A DNA stretch of 64,000 nt from Gadus chalcogrammus. Lineage: Eukaryota > Chordata > Actinopteri > Gadiformes > Gadidae. Below are positions 11,275 through 27,827 of this stretch, one piece after another. The notes under the pieces were generated by a model. The model made no database searches, was not told where the DNA came from, and worked only from the letters and a program-made list of their open reading frames with translations. Every line of letters starts with the position of its first letter. Position 1 is the stretch's first letter. The stretch covers positions 28,931,681 to 28,995,680 of the forward strand of contig NC_079415.1 of the NCBI RefSeq assembly GCF_026213295.1, read 5' to 3'. Both the position numbers and the translations under genes were made by a program.

Positions 11275-11382
11275 AGAAGAAGAAGAAGAAGAAGAAGAAG
11301 AAGAAGAAGAAGAAGAAGAAGAAGAAGAAGAAGAAGAAGAAGAAGAAGAAGAAGAAGAAGAAGAAGAAGAAGAAGAAGAAGA
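11275..11382. repeat. (GAA)n trinucleotide array
   Basis: About 36 AGA/GAA units, 100 bp upstream of the unit 1 THAP start codon. A short (AAG)5 sits at the equivalent place upstream of the unit 0 fragment (1754-1771), so the array expanded from a family-specific upstream sequence. Lying in the likely promoter or 5' UTR, it could affect expression. Confidence 0.95.
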
Positions 11383-11487
11383 GGAAGTTACGCCTCCTAC
11401 TACAAGTTACGCCTCCGTCTTGCAGGACGCAGACAGACCCTACTCTACGATCGTGTACTACACGTAGTTCTTTCCTTGAGAGACACC

Positions 11488-11757
11488 ATGGCTCGCAAAC
11501 GAGCGAAGCATAGCAGTTGCTTAGTGTTTGGATGTACAAATGAACACAAAAGTCTATATTTTGTTCCTTCCTCCGAGCCGCTGAAGAACCAGTGGGTTAA
11601 TTTTATTGTCTCTGGAAATGTGCCAGTCTGCGCCAAACATTTCACTGACGACTGCTTCCTCAACTTGGGCCAATACAGAGCTGGACTTGATCAACGTCTG
11701 AGAATCAAGTCTGGATCAGTACCAACTCTCCATGGCTCAGCTACAAACCTCGAAAAA
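11488..11757 (+). CDS. THAP domain exon 1 (unit 1), intact
   Basis: ATG at 11488 opens 90 codons (MARKRAKHSSCLVFGCTN...) ending exactly at a GTAAGT donor at 11758, phase 0. The THAP zinc-site ligands are visible: C-x4-C (SSCLVFGC), then VCAKHF giving the second Cys and His. FTDDCF and the SVPTL motif follow near the end. THAP domains are sequence-specific DNA-binding zinc fingers found in host factors and P-element-type transposases. The next exon in phase is 26750, across an intron holding the 14-kb transposon. Joined to B (133), D (284), C (64) and the zinc-finger exon, the model gives about 523 codons without a frame break until the finger-8 stop. Confidence 0.88.
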
Positions 11758-12176
11758 GTAAGTTAACTAACGCCATATCATTGTGTTGCTTTACTGTGTA
11801 TTGTTCCGTTGTTACCATTATAATGTTGCTTTAGCATTAGCGCTACAGCTAACAGCCAAGTTACTGTCGCTAATGCTACGGTAGATAGCATCAGTTATGT
11901 GTGTAACTACCATGGACCTATAAGAAAGGACAGCGGATGGCCGCTGTAGCACCCGATTTGGTTCTCTCTTTCCCCCCCCCCCCAGTTCCTGTCCCCCCTT
12001 ACGCTGATTTACTGATGAGCCGTGCGTTGTTGCTATGTTACCGTACGTAATTGAGGAAGAAACGTAAATCGATAACAGCTGGATGTACGGCAAACCTCAC
12101 ACCAGGCTGTGCGGCAGTAGTCGTCTACTAGTCTGCTACGTTGATTTTAGCGTCACAACACAACTATAACACACAC

Positions 12177-12410
12177 CCCAGACAGCAATGGGGCGTCGAA
12201 AACGGGTTGATTGTTGGTTAAAATAGTCGGTTTCCGTCAGACGACTAAAATTCACCGTTGAATCAACGTGGTGGATAGTCGTTATCTCGACGGTCGGAGA
12301 ATGTCGAAAATACTACGTTGTTTCAACGATGATTTGCTTGCTAATTTTCAACGTCATTTACCACACGTCGAAATGGCGTTGAATTGAGGTTGTAACGCAT
12401 ATTAGCAATT
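12177..12410. repeat. Left subterminal repeats of the 14-kb element
   Basis: Starts with the TIR, then has repeated GTTGA/TCAACG/GTCGAAA words such as CACCGTTGAATCAACGTGG and CTACGTTGTTTCAACGATG. Such arrays near ends are usual transposase-binding zones; binding here is inferred. Confidence 0.65.
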
Positions 12411-13959
12411 TTCCTGATATTTCGATTGTCATTTTGTAATGAGATCAATTAATGCTTATCCTTGTAGATAATCTGCAGGTATGGCCATTGAATGTCGCAG
12501 CTACAACTATTTCTGGCAGGAAAACTGGTCTATATACTTTTAGCAAGCTCACACAAACAGCTTTCACAATTGCAATAAAGATCACTGGTTAAGAAAACCC
12601 CATTACAACAGTAGCATTTGAGAGGGGTTAAAACACAGAAGCTGCAATTTAGAAATCCTAGTAAAGCGATGTAAACACCATGAGATCTACTCACGATTCA
12701 CATTAGTTCAGATCCAAAGTTAGTCATAAGATAAGCCCCAAAGCCCACTTACCTTATTGATTTCCACGCCCCTATTCTTTGAAATAATTACTCAAGAGTT
12801 CGGCTTGACAAAGATTAAGGTTTTAGTACCCATTTGATTGTGTTTTTTGAAAACTGTTAAGGAATAAACAAACTACATTAATAGAAATGTGTTGCAAGGT
12901 TGTAATAACACAGAAAAACAAGTTAACTTGAAATAAACAAACATACATGTAATGGAGCGGGAGAGGGAATACAGTAACCAGGGGTCAGCAACCTTTTCAA
13001 CATTCAGTGCCAGTTTGACATTTTCTCGTTAATATGCCATAAGAAACAATGTATTAAATATTAAGCTGAATTATGACACAGCGACCAAAAATATTTCCAA
13101 CACATTAAATGTTTATCTCAAACATCTCAAAGCACTACTTTCAGAAACTTATTCAAAAAACCATTTGCACTGAGAAGTGTAAATGTGGAAACGTCCGCAT
13201 CAATATCTTTAAAGACATGTACAGCTTTACAAAAAAATATGTGACGGCCATGCTTACATATACAGGCCACAACTATTTTTGATATCATTTCAGAACACTG
13301 CTTTCAGTGACTAATTTAAACATCTTTGCACTGGTAGGAAATGCCCAAAAAACAGAATAAAGTGGGGGAAATAAATCTGTAGTAATGATTATGCTGCCGC
13401 ATTGTAGAAGGGAAGAAATTGAATAAAATAAAAATAAAATCCCAAGTGTGCCAATGTAGTATGCAGTAAAATAAATAATGAGGCATAGCAAACACTTACG
13501 GAATGGCTTCAAATTACATTCCCCAAACATAGATGTGGACAAAGGAGATGCATGAAAGAGACAAGTAGTTGTCTTCATCTCCGTAACAAGAAATAGTGAT
13601 GGCAAAATTTACCCCCAAACAGCAGAGGTGCATTTAATCGATGGGATACGTGAAATGGGCTTTTTTTGTACCTAAATCAACTGTAGATGATAAAGACTGA
13701 ACCAGAGGATAGCACACTGTTTTGGAGAAAGCACATGCTGGAGCATCGCTTATAAAAGGAGCACACCTTAGAGGTTTACCTCTGAAGGTTCTCTCAGCAG
13801 CTGGGTGAGATCATCGACAAATGCTTTAAGGTAGTCATACATCATACACATTGTTGGTACCCCCGTGTTAAAACAAAAACTTGAAACTGACAAAAGTAAC
13901 TATACATCAATATTTCTTAGTAATGAGACTTTTTATGGAATTTTGGAACAGAATAATTA

Positions 13960-14063
13960 AGCAATATCACACAAGAGGGAGTGCTGTTGTACTGAATATC
14001 AGCACGGCTGTGATTCTCTTCCCAGCCGTAGTACAACAGCACTCACTCCTGAGTGATATTGCT
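13960..14063. repeat. 104-bp foldback (palindromic MITE-like)
   Basis: AGCAATATCACACAAGAGGG at the left and its near-inverse CTCCTGAGTGATATTGCT at the right enclose GAGTGCTGTTGTAC and GTACAACAGCACTC. Arms of about 35 bp surround a short loop. A related GTGCTGTTATACTCTATATCAGCAC motif lies near 14380. Confidence 0.75.
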
Positions 14064-14427
14064 TTTATCCAACAGTTCTACAAGCACCAATCATTAGTTA
14101 ACAATAATAATTAACAACATATTATGTTCAGATTTCTTTGGTTCATTAATGATTTATTTGGCTCCGCCAACACAAATAGATCCGCAACTGGACTGAACTG
14201 TTGCCAAGCAACACAAACACATTAGCATTACATTAGGTTCCCTTGTTCCTCTTCTGGCGACCATTCTTAATTCAACTTAATTCAGCTGCAATCTAAGCTA
14301 CAAAAAGATTGTTGATAACATTAACGGTTATGAGAACACCCGTAAAGCGGAGCGATACGTGGATAGTTAAAAGACCCAGTGCTGTTATACTCTATATCAG
14401 CACTGGAATGCCTCTTGTCCAATCAAA

Positions 14428-14565
14428 TTACTTGGTCGGAAGGAACTGACTTGGATAATTTGTAATAATCTTCATCTTCTGCCTCAACTTCTTGTAGTAG
14501 AGCTTCTTGGCCTCTTGTGGCACAAAGAACTGCAGCATTTCTTGGAGAGTGCATTCAGATTCCAT
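14428..14565 (-). CDS. Small minus-strand ORF, 45 aa, unidentified
   Basis: An ORF on minus reads MESECTLQEMLQFFVPQEAK and ends QFLPTK. It is lysine-rich and looks protein-like. A second minus-strand exon-like stretch at about 13790-13860 (MCMMYDYLKAFVDDLTQLLR) ends at a GTAAAC donor. Together they might be remains of a third gene of the element in the opposite direction. No domain recognised. Confidence 0.25.
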   Translation of the reverse strand: MESECTLQEMLQFFVPQEAKKLYYKKLRQKMKIITNYPSQFLPTK

Positions 14566-15499
14566 ATATAAATAGTTAAAAAAAAATAATAATCAGGTAT
14601 ACAGGACCATGCGGAGGGCCGATCCAATGTGTTGGCTGAGCTACAGCCTTGACAACCTGATAGTGCTTAATTTCATAATGCATTTGATGGTGTTGCCTTT
14701 GATTCACGAATTCTCCATTCAGCCCACTGCACGCATTCTCCTTCATCTTCTGCAAGACACAAATGCAAACATAAGAAATGAATGAGAGAAATCATAACAC
14801 TTAAGATTTATCTGCCAGTTTACGTCTATCCGCCTGTCCAAACAACAGTGGCGGTTGTCATATTAAATCTAGGCACTAAGGCCACATACAGCTGATGCTC
14901 ATGAAGTAAGGCAGATAAGAAACTGATAACTACTGATTTCTCCTTTCCTGGCACAGTCCTTAACATATGTAATGAGGCTAAAAACGTATAACATTACATA
15001 ACTGACGACCAGTCTAATGACCGTGAAATTTGCAGGCAGTATCGTATGATGTATGCACAAGCTAATATGCTTATCAGAAAATTTGGTATGCGTTCATCTT
15101 CTGTGAAAATAACACTTGCTGCTTCTTGCTACAAAAGAAGCGGCATTCAATTATGGTATGAGGCTACAACTCAAAGTGCCTAGATGGAGTAGCGCAAGCC
15201 TTCCGTTTGTGAATGTTGATGTGCCAACTTGTCCTGCTGTTCTCAGAAACCTTATGTATAGATGTATGTGTAGACTACTGTGTCTTGCAACAAGTAAGGG
15301 ATAATGGACCACGTTAGACTATCAAAAGTTAATACACGTCGGCCCCAAAGCGGAGGGCCGATCCAATGTGTTGCGGGCGCCCTCTGGAGGCGCCCTTAAT
15401 TAATTAAAATATACGAAACAAGCGAAATTAAACCAAACATGTTCCCAAATGGAACGGAGAAGGGAGGGGGCGGGGGATTAAAGTTAGGGCGCACTGAAA

Positions 15500-15637
15500 C
15501 CCTCACCGTAGTACGCAGGACAATGCGACAAAGCCATCTATCCCATTCTATAGAAAATATTGAGATATATATCGTATATCGCCAGTCAGCCAAAAAATAT
15601 CGGGATATGATATTTAGCCCATATCGTGCAGCCCTAA
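15500..15637 (-). mobile_element. hAT-like terminal remnant
   Basis: On minus, the stretch ending at 15637 reads TTAGGGCTGCACGATATGGG followed by AAATATC and CGATATATATC words. These are typical of fish hAT elements whose ends start with a (C/T)AGGGCTG word. The other end was not found. Confidence 0.4.
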
Positions 15638-15640
15638 TCT

Positions 15641-15892
15641 GAATACAGACGTCGCAAAACCTCTACATCCAGCTCTCCAACAAGAAGTTGACAACGAAGA
15701 CCTTACGGATGGCACAGGCAGGCGATTTGTTCACTGATGCATTTCCAATGCAAAAACCCCGACAACCAATTGGAATACAGACGCTGCAAACCCTCTCCAT
15801 CCAGCTCTCCGAGAAGCAGTTGACAACAACGGAGACCCTACAGATAACACAAGCCCGTGATTGTTTCACTTGCTCCAAATTAAACGGTAAGG
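15641..15892 (+). repeat. 131-bp tandem duplication with exon-like frames
   Basis: GAATACAGAC blocks start at 15641 and 15772 and run in parallel (CATCCAGCTCTCC, AAGTTGACAAC). Both give a related frame: NTDVAKPLHPALQQEVDN in the first, NTDAANPLHPALREAVDN in the second. The conserved frame suggests a duplicated old exon. Neither copy has clear splice sites. Confidence 0.5.
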
Positions 15893-16611
15893 GAACTAAT
15901 TTCAGACAAAGCATCTTTGCACTTTTGTTTTTTCAAAGGTATCTGATGGGTTTGCACAAATAGGAAGTAGGCTAATTATATTTGAGGTTATCTGGCACAA
16001 CATTGTATTGTTATTGTTGGTGGCATCATTGAATTTTTTTTTTTTACAAGCAGTCGCAATTGCAAGAACTAAAATATTACTGACTGGCTATGCAAACTGC
16101 AGCTTACTGATGTTTCATGAATGGTATTAGTGAGTTAATATTTCTTTTTATGGAGTTTCTACAGAATTGGCCTGTTAAGAGCTACCTTTGCCCTTAAGAA
16201 TTCAATACACGTCAACACAAAATAACCTTGTTGTCCTGGAGATGTTTTGAACAGGCATGCCAGTTTCAAGGCCCTCGGTCAGGACTCGAGTGTGAGACAC
16301 TGCTCAGAGACTAAAAGGGAAAGTTGCAAGAGTAAAAGAAAAACATCAGTTACACCAAATATGTCAAACCACTTGGGTGTCTTGACCACAGTACACATAA
16401 TCATGTCTTTTATTTTCTCTCTTACTACAGGCTTTTTACAATGTATAATGTACTGCACAACTAAATTGCCCAAACAAGTTCTAGCTTTTGTGAGGGAAAA
16501 TAACCTTGAAATGACGGGTACATGAATTGATCCTGGCAAAAACATAAAAATGGCACCCAAGCAAAATACACAAATAAGGTAAAACGAACATTAACCTTGA
16601 CGTTCCAGTTT

Positions 16612-16697
16612 CTGGGGAGCCTCGAGCGCCAGGTTCAAGAGCAGTTGACTGCTCGAGCTATACACTGCTCCTGAACCAGTCGCACGAGCCTCCCCAG
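16612..16697. repeat. 86-bp foldback hairpin
   Basis: CTGGGGAGCCTCGAGCG at the left pairs with CGCACGAGCCTCCCCAG at the right, with mismatches. Inner arms GTTCAAGAGCAG and CTGCTCCTGAAC close the hairpin. Confidence 0.65.
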
Positions 16698-17655
16698 GGA
16701 AGATGCTCATCTTCCGTTGATGTAGTTGGCAACTACGGTCGTACTGACATTTACAGCAATAACCTATTAATTATTTCATATTATATACAACTCTTGGTAA
16801 GTAGAATAACACGAATGGCGATCATGTTTGACTGTCGGTCTGTTAGCAACTTTAGTTCCACCATATTCGTTCATAGATGACTAACTAGATATACTAACTA
16901 ACGTTAGCTTTATCATCAATGACATTCAGCTAAACTCTGTGCCAAATTGCTTATGGCTACTGCTATGCCAGGATAAGTTATTGCGGTTATCACAGCTGTG
17001 TATATTTACTTCACATTAACGTAGTCTATGTTTATATTAGACTACGTTCATATATGAGTAACATTAAGAAACAACATTGCTCATATGGCCAACTTAAAAT
17101 GTCAAATTGCCAAAGAATAGCAGCTAAATGTCCGTTATATCAGAGACATCTATTGCGCTCGAGACATCGTTTGATTTGATTATCAAAGTTCATGACAGAT
17201 TCTAGAAGGACATTGATAAATTATTAACGATTTCATGTTTACAAAATTGTTCGTTTGCTGTACTACAAGTAATGGAATTGTTATACCAATAATACTATGA
17301 ATGTCATCCATTATATTCGTTTTAGTCCCATTTCCCAATAAATAACGTTGTCACGGTCACGTGACACGCGCTACCCTGACTAGCAGCTGAATCCCGCGAA
17401 ACCGTCGCGGGGAAATCCAAATCATTAAAATGATAAATTTACTACGGGAAATCGACCCGTGGACATGTCGGCCCAGCTACATATTGTACCATAATACTAA
17501 ATAAAACCAAATACTAATGACCCTTCACCCAAGCCTCCAGAAGGGCAAGAAAAAAAATCGAATATATGCAGTAACGCGCTCACACTAACTAGACTTCTTT
17601 ATATAACTTAACTGCGTGCTGAATCCAACGTATCGTAATATTATTTCCTGAAAGA

Positions 17656-17820
17656 AAGGACAGCACTGTTGCATTCAAAACTTTTAATCGCCAACAACGG
17701 ACGTTTCCCTTTTTCAGCGTGTAATGGCCGTGAAGAAGCCATAACACGCTGAAGGGCGCGCGGCCCGAAACGTCCGTTGTTGGCGATTCGAAGTTTCGAA
17801 AGCAACCGAGTGCTGTCCTT
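17656..17820. repeat. 165-bp near-complete foldback hairpin
   Basis: AAGGACAGCACT... at 17656 pairs with ...AGTGCTGTCCTT at 17820. TCGCCAACAACGGACGTTTC pairs with GAAACGTCCGTTGTTGGCGA, and an inner stem is formed by CAGCGTGT and ACACGCTG. Almost the whole length is self-complementary, as in foldback MITEs. If transcribed it would form a long stem. Confidence 0.85.
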
Positions 17821-18542
17821 GCTTTCATGAAACCATAATACTCAACTCCATTTCTAAATTACGCTTCATTTGGAAACAATTCTGCTGCTTACCTTGCTAT
17901 GCCACATGTAAATCCCTTGGCTGTCGGGTGCAGCCTGCTGGCAACGACGACTAATGTGCACACTGCACAGAAGTGCGGCCCCTCATTACAAATGCATTGA
18001 ACCGGAACTGAAATCACACGCAGCCTCTTTTTTTTTAACCAATCTGATCACAGTTGATTTACTAGTACGCCAGGTGTGGCCATAATAAGAATGCATGTAC
18101 TTTTCAACTTGAAGGGACTTTCAAATGATTACATAACTAAAAACGACATGTTATTAAATGTTAACATTCAAATACACATTCACACAGAATGCACGGTTTT
18201 AATCCTGTCAGATAAGCACACTGCAAGCCATCTCATAAATAGTATATCTTAGTTTATTACAGCTGCCTGTAGGACCTTCTACACTTCAATGTGAATGTAT
18301 TTGTATATTTATCCTGAAATAGGTCCTTAATAGGCTATACATTATTAGAAGGGGGATTCTTCACTTGCATGTGAAAGGGTTAAATGCAACTATTCATTGT
18401 TGTCACACTATGCCATCAAAACTAACTTTGTGTTTTTTTTCTTCTTCATTTGCATATTTATGGGACACTGAAGACCATTCAAAGCTCACGGCAGAAAAGG
18501 TATCAAACTTGCATTTCAAAATTGTATCCGATACACACAGAG

Positions 18543-19142
18543 ATGGCCTCTTATTGGAGTAAAAGGAGGCGAGTCTTGTCCAACGCAAGGGAGACAGAGA
18601 ACGAGATTTTGCAGCAATTACATTTAAGTACAGTTAATCAGGCTGAAAATGCCCCCCCTAGCTTACCAGATCTAGCACTGTGTGGGGCAACAGTGGCAAA
18701 CAGTCCTGACCAAAACACTACAGACAGTGATGCCAGTGAAAGAGAGGATTTTAGTGGGTTATCCAGCTCTGATGAAAGTGAGCCTGAGGAAATGAGTTTA
18801 CAAGTTAAACTAAAGCAATGGGCATCAACTTTTGGCATTACTCTTGTTGCAGTTACCGCTCTTCTATCAATATTGAGAGTACACCACTCTGAGCTGCCTA
18901 AAGATGCCAGGACACTTCTTGGCACACAAAAGAAAATAGCTGTGCATGCATTAGGTGGTGGTGAATATCACCATTTTGGATTGGCTAAGGGAATTTTATC
19001 AAAATTGAATTCAATCCATTTGCCTAGCTGCCTTCAGACAATTCGGTTACAATTCAACATCGACGGTTTACCCATTTTTAAGAGTTCAAAAGTTCAGTTT
19101 TGGCCAATTCTTGCGATGCTCTTGCTTCTTCACCAATCCTAA
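18543..19142 (+). CDS. Transposase-like ORF, truncated at C-terminus
   Basis: ATG at 18543 gives about 199 aa. A basic start (MASYWSKRRRV) is followed by an acidic serine-rich stretch (DSDASEREDFSGLSSSDESE). A conserved block then reads LRVHHSELPKDARTLLGT, GGGEYHHFGLAKGI and LQFNIDGLPIFKSSKVQFWP. I recognise the last block from uncharacterised transposase-like proteins of fish and invertebrates, which continue for several hundred residues. Here the frame diverges after FWPILAM into LLLLHQS and a stop. It lies 680 bp upstream of the DUF4806 gene, same strand. A distant tnp2/CMC relation is possible but not shown. Confidence 0.6.
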   Translation: MASYWSKRRRVLSNARETENEILQQLHLSTVNQAENAPPSLPDLALCGATVANSPDQNTTDSDASEREDFSGLSSSDESEPEEMSLQVKLKQWASTFGITLVAVTALLSILRVHHSELPKDARTLLGTQKKIAVHALGGGEYHHFGLAKGILSKLNSIHLPSCLQTIRLQFNIDGLPIFKSSKVQFWPILAMLLLLHQS

Positions 19143-19587
19143 TTCCTTGTCTTCTGCAATCCAAAAAAGAAAAAAAAAAAGATTTTTTTGTTATTGAACT
19201 TTGTCTTTATATAAAATACACCAGTCCTAAAATCGAATTAATGAATGAAAAAAAAAAAAAAAAAAAACGACAAATAGCCAAAAAATATATATCTGAGTGG
19301 TGACAAACTGCTGTAAATCAGCTGTGAATGATCTGAGTAGTTAGAGTGCTTCAGCTGAGTAGCATTGTATACTCTTCCTGCGAAGTGCTTTTTTTTTCTT
19401 TCTATTTTTTTGGTTTTTGAGAAGGTAATTCTGGGGAGGGGGCATTTGCCTCGAGCCCGGCAAGCCTTTGAAGATAGTTAGGTTGTAGATAGTTAGGCTT
19501 AGATAGTAGTTAGAGACGACAGGTTTCAGAGTACGTCTTCACCCAAGTTAAGCTGGTGTATGCAGTTCTCTCACCACTTATGATAGT

Positions 19588-19670
19588 GATTCAATTTTCA
19601 ATTCAATTTTATTTGTATAGCCCTTAATCACCATTACAGTCTCAAAGGGCTTAACAGGCCAAATATTTCT
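19588..19670 (-). mobile_element. LINE 3' tail remnant
   Basis: TTCAATTTTATTTGTATAGC followed by TCAAAGGGCTTAACAGGCC is the reverse-oriented 3' end of common fish LINEs. No coding part is present. Confidence 0.5.
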
Positions 19671-19820
19671 GAGACTGTGATCAACTGTGATCACTGTTGA
19701 TCTTGCAACATACACACTATGTTATATATAACAACAATGACTGATATATAGGCCAAATATATTTCTAAGGCTTATTTTTCACACTCAAAACACAGCGATT
19801 TTTTTTCACCTCATTGACAG

Positions 19821-25434
<5,614 letters not shown>

Positions 25435-25596
25435 ATGAATGTGTGTGTGTGTAAATAATAATTATATTCGTTAGAATAAGTAGGGTTAATTGGGTTTGGG
25501 TTGTTCGTGTTCGGTTATCACGTTGTGTTGTTCATTATTGTCGCCACCGTTGTTGTGTCATGTTTGTTTGTTGGGTGCTCTATGTGAGAGGATTTT

Positions 25597-25652
25597 AATA
25601 AAAGTAGTCTGCGTCGAGGGGTGTACGGGGCGCAGAACTACAGTTAAATAAA
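25597..25652 (+). terminator. Polyadenylation signals of the DUF4806 gene
   Basis: AATAAA at 25597-25602 and again at 25647-25652, 160-220 bp after the stop codon. A G/T-rich stretch precedes them. Confidence 0.55.
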
Positions 25653-25819
25653 GCCTGACTGTGCGTTTCTTGGCCGCCGCTACAATATGTTTGACAACAA
25701 TAGCCTATGTTCTGTGTATTCATATATTCATTAGAGCCTTGAAGGAGATTCAGTAGCCTTAAAATCCTAATTTAATTGTAGAGTCATATCATGATGTCCT
25801 TTAAATAAATCAGTGAGTG

Positions 25820-26170
25820 AAGAACCAACATCGACCACAATATTCGACCATAATCATTAGTTGAATAAAGGTTGAAAAGGGATTGACGTGCCGTCGTCGG
25901 TCGCCTTCCATTCAACGTTGAATCGACCTGGAACAGTATGAGCAAACTGCCGTTGAATCGACCAAAATTCGACCATAATCGTTGAATAAAGGTTGAAAAG
26001 GGATCGACGCGCCGTCGTCGTTCGCCTCCCATTCAACGTTGAATCGACGGTGGACAGTATGAGCAAACTGACGTTGAATCGACGTCCGGTCTCAACGCTG
26101 ATTCAACATGTTTTGGTTGAAAATGCGGAGGTTGATTCACCGTTGATTCAACGTTCTTTTGCTGTCTGGG
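25820..26170. repeat. Right subterminal repeats of the 14-kb element
   Basis: Two copies of a block of about 125 bp (ATTCGACCATAATC..GTTGAATAAAGGTTGAAAAG..CATTCAACGTTGAATCGAC..GGAACAGTATGAGCAAACTG) start near 25835 and 25965. Further GATTCAAC words and the terminal GCTGTCTGGG follow. Confidence 0.8.
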
Positions 26171-26279
26171 ACACGTTATTCATGAAGGTATTTGTTAGAC
26201 CATTCATAGTCAATCTTTGCAAAGGAATACGGTTAAAAGAGAAAAATAGGGGAAACCATCTCCATCAATAATGTATTTA

Positions 26280-26420
26280 TTACGGCTGGACAAAGATTAA
26301 AAGTTTTAATCGCATCAACTCGCGATTAATCACACTTTTATCCACTCCAATTTAAGTTGAATGAGATATCAAATTGAATGACACATTATCATTTATACCA
26401 AATGTACTTATCAATAACTT
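26280..26420. mobile_element. hAT-like fragment
   Basis: GGCTGGACAAAGATTAAAAG and the following TTTTAATCGCATCAACTCGC resemble the terminal and subterminal region of a common fish hAT family. Only one end is visible. Confidence 0.3.
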
Positions 26421-26749
26421 GGCCAAGTTTTCTTGAGGGAGTTTTATTGAGTCACCCAGTGTGGTTTGAATACGACAATTACGGAACACTATTATAGGCA
26501 TGTTTTCTCCTTCACACCTGATTCAAATCAAAGGGTTATTAGCAGATTTCTGCAGAGCTTGATGTCATGGTATTGAGTTGATGTGAGATGAACTATAAAA
26601 TATGTAAATAAATCAAGGATGTAATATCATTTCATTAGGCTAATGTAATTCACTAAACATGCTTATCTTATATCTTCTTACAACTTGCACCTGGAATATA
26701 TACAATGTAATAAATTGAGTACTGATTTTACTTTGTTGTCTCTACGCAG

Positions 26750-26882
26750 GCCAGCTCATCAAGTGCTTACATTCAGCAGCTTCTCTCAAGGGATGTTGCC
26801 TGCCAGACAGACCACCTGGAAACACGTACTGTAGGCACACAGCTATCCTTAAAGACTTTGCAGCCCCATTTTAAAAGTGAAG
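26750..26882 (+). CDS. Exon B (unit 1): DVACQTD/TVGTQLS motif
   Basis: Acceptor TCTCTACGCAG and donor GTGTGT bound 133 bp read in phase 0: ASSSAYIQQLLSRDVACQTD, then HLETRTVGTQLSLKTLQPHF. It exits in phase 1. CQTD and TVGTQLS-type motifs follow THAP domains in fish THAP-zinc finger proteins as I recall them; the function is unknown. It joins in phase to the THAP exon (phase 0) and to exon D (phase 1). Copies lie at 43480 (intact frame), 51994 and 63858 (both with an extra base). Confidence 0.75.
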
Positions 26883-27189
26883 GTGTGTACTTTCTACATT
26901 GAGTATTTTTTCCCTTGATGTAGTAGATTCTAGGCAGCATAGATTCTAGGCTGATGCTAGATTCTACCTGCGCTAAAAAGCCTGATCCTCTTTGGAAAAG
27001 CATCATGCCCAGCGCCCTGCTAAAAGTTAAACTTGGAGTTGCAATTCAAAGATGGAATCAGTCAAGAGCCCAGAAGGGTTCAAAATGTATAAATGTTAGC
27101 TGAGCCGCTTACAGGGAACGACACGTTGTTGCTTTTTAGTGTCAAAATATAATTATTGTGCTTGCCTCGCATGTCATGTGGTGCTCAGA

Positions 27190-27312
27190 TCATTTTGCGC
27201 TGGTGTTCGTTGAGTGTCCTTAACCTGGCCAACCACTTGAGCTTTGAGTCTAGGGAGGATGGTGCTGGAGGAGACGTCCCTCTCCAAAACTGTGAATCTT
27301 TGTCAGCAGTAC
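27190..27312 (+). other. Conserved block F (possible exon) upstream of D exons
   Basis: An open frame, LSFESREDGAGGDVPLQN followed by CESLSA, recurs upstream of nearly every D exon: near 4310-4430, 29010-29130, 30040-30160, 43985-44105, 52490-52610, 53550-53670, 54730-54850 and, truncated, 56264-56333. The amino acid frame is well kept, including in the older copies (SFESRGEDAGGD at 44034), which suggests past coding use. However, no acceptor/donor pair fits the C-to-D phase. I leave its status open. Confidence 0.4.
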
Positions 27313-27443
27313 ACATTTTAAACCCTCTGTGTCAATGTTGCATACATTTAAAGAGTTTCTTTCACGTGTACAAATACAAAATGCCTCCCTTTATGCAATA
27401 TCTAAATGTAAATATACTTTTTCCTTTTTTTCTGCCTCTGCAG

Positions 27444-27727
27444 AAGACTGCGATGCCTTTGGAGACCGTAGCACTCAACGTGGCGCCACCTCAGAGATTC
27501 TGGGTGTGGACGCCCCTGGCTCCTCCCACATGTCCAGCCACAGCGAGGAGCTGAAGATTCTGAGCGTCTACGGAAAAGGGGAGGGCCCACTGGCGGTGGA
27601 CGGCCATGACACCCTCTTCACCGCGTCAGAAGTGGAGGCCCTGAACTCGCTGCCTGCGGACCACAGCGCGGCCAAGAGCCTGGAGCGCGGCGAGCGGCTG
27701 ATCTGCCACGAGGAGCTGCGTGTGCAG
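27444..27727 (+). CDS. D exon (unit 1), full length
   Basis: Acceptor CCTCTGCAG, 284 bp, donor GTTGGA; phase 1 in, phase 0 out. The product (E)DCDAFGDRSTQRGATSEILG, then GEGPLAVDGHDTLFTASEVE and LERGERLICHEELRVQ, is polar and acidic. It has no known fold that I can name. The same module forms the N-terminal part of every zinc-finger exon in the window, so the zinc-finger exon looks like a D exon fused to a finger array. Downstream exon C at 28607 fits in phase. Confidence 0.72.
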
Positions 27728-27827
27728 GTTGGAAATCATCTTCTCATTCACCATCCAAAAGAGAGGCTCCCTCTGTCACAACTCTAAAACAAACCCATAG
27801 AAAGCTCACACCTTTATTATTCAGTAA

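Larger units (their letters stand above)
12411..18540. other. Left half of the 14-kb element; no clear gene
   Basis: Six kilobases with only short ORFs. Seen here: palindromic hairpins (13960, 16612, 17656), a hAT-like edge near 15637, a 131-bp duplication (15641) and a small minus-strand ORF (14428-14565). No recognisable domain was found; the stretch may hold decayed exons. Confidence 0.4.

Noticed and set aside
11210..11539. Minus-strand poly-Phe ORF
   Set aside because: Produced by the (GAA)n array, and it overlaps the real THAP exon on plus.
27402..27590. tRNA or rRNA genes anywhere in the window
   Set aside because: I looked for tRNA-like A/B box patterns and rRNA words by eye and found none I could support. 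A covariance-model scan would be decisive.
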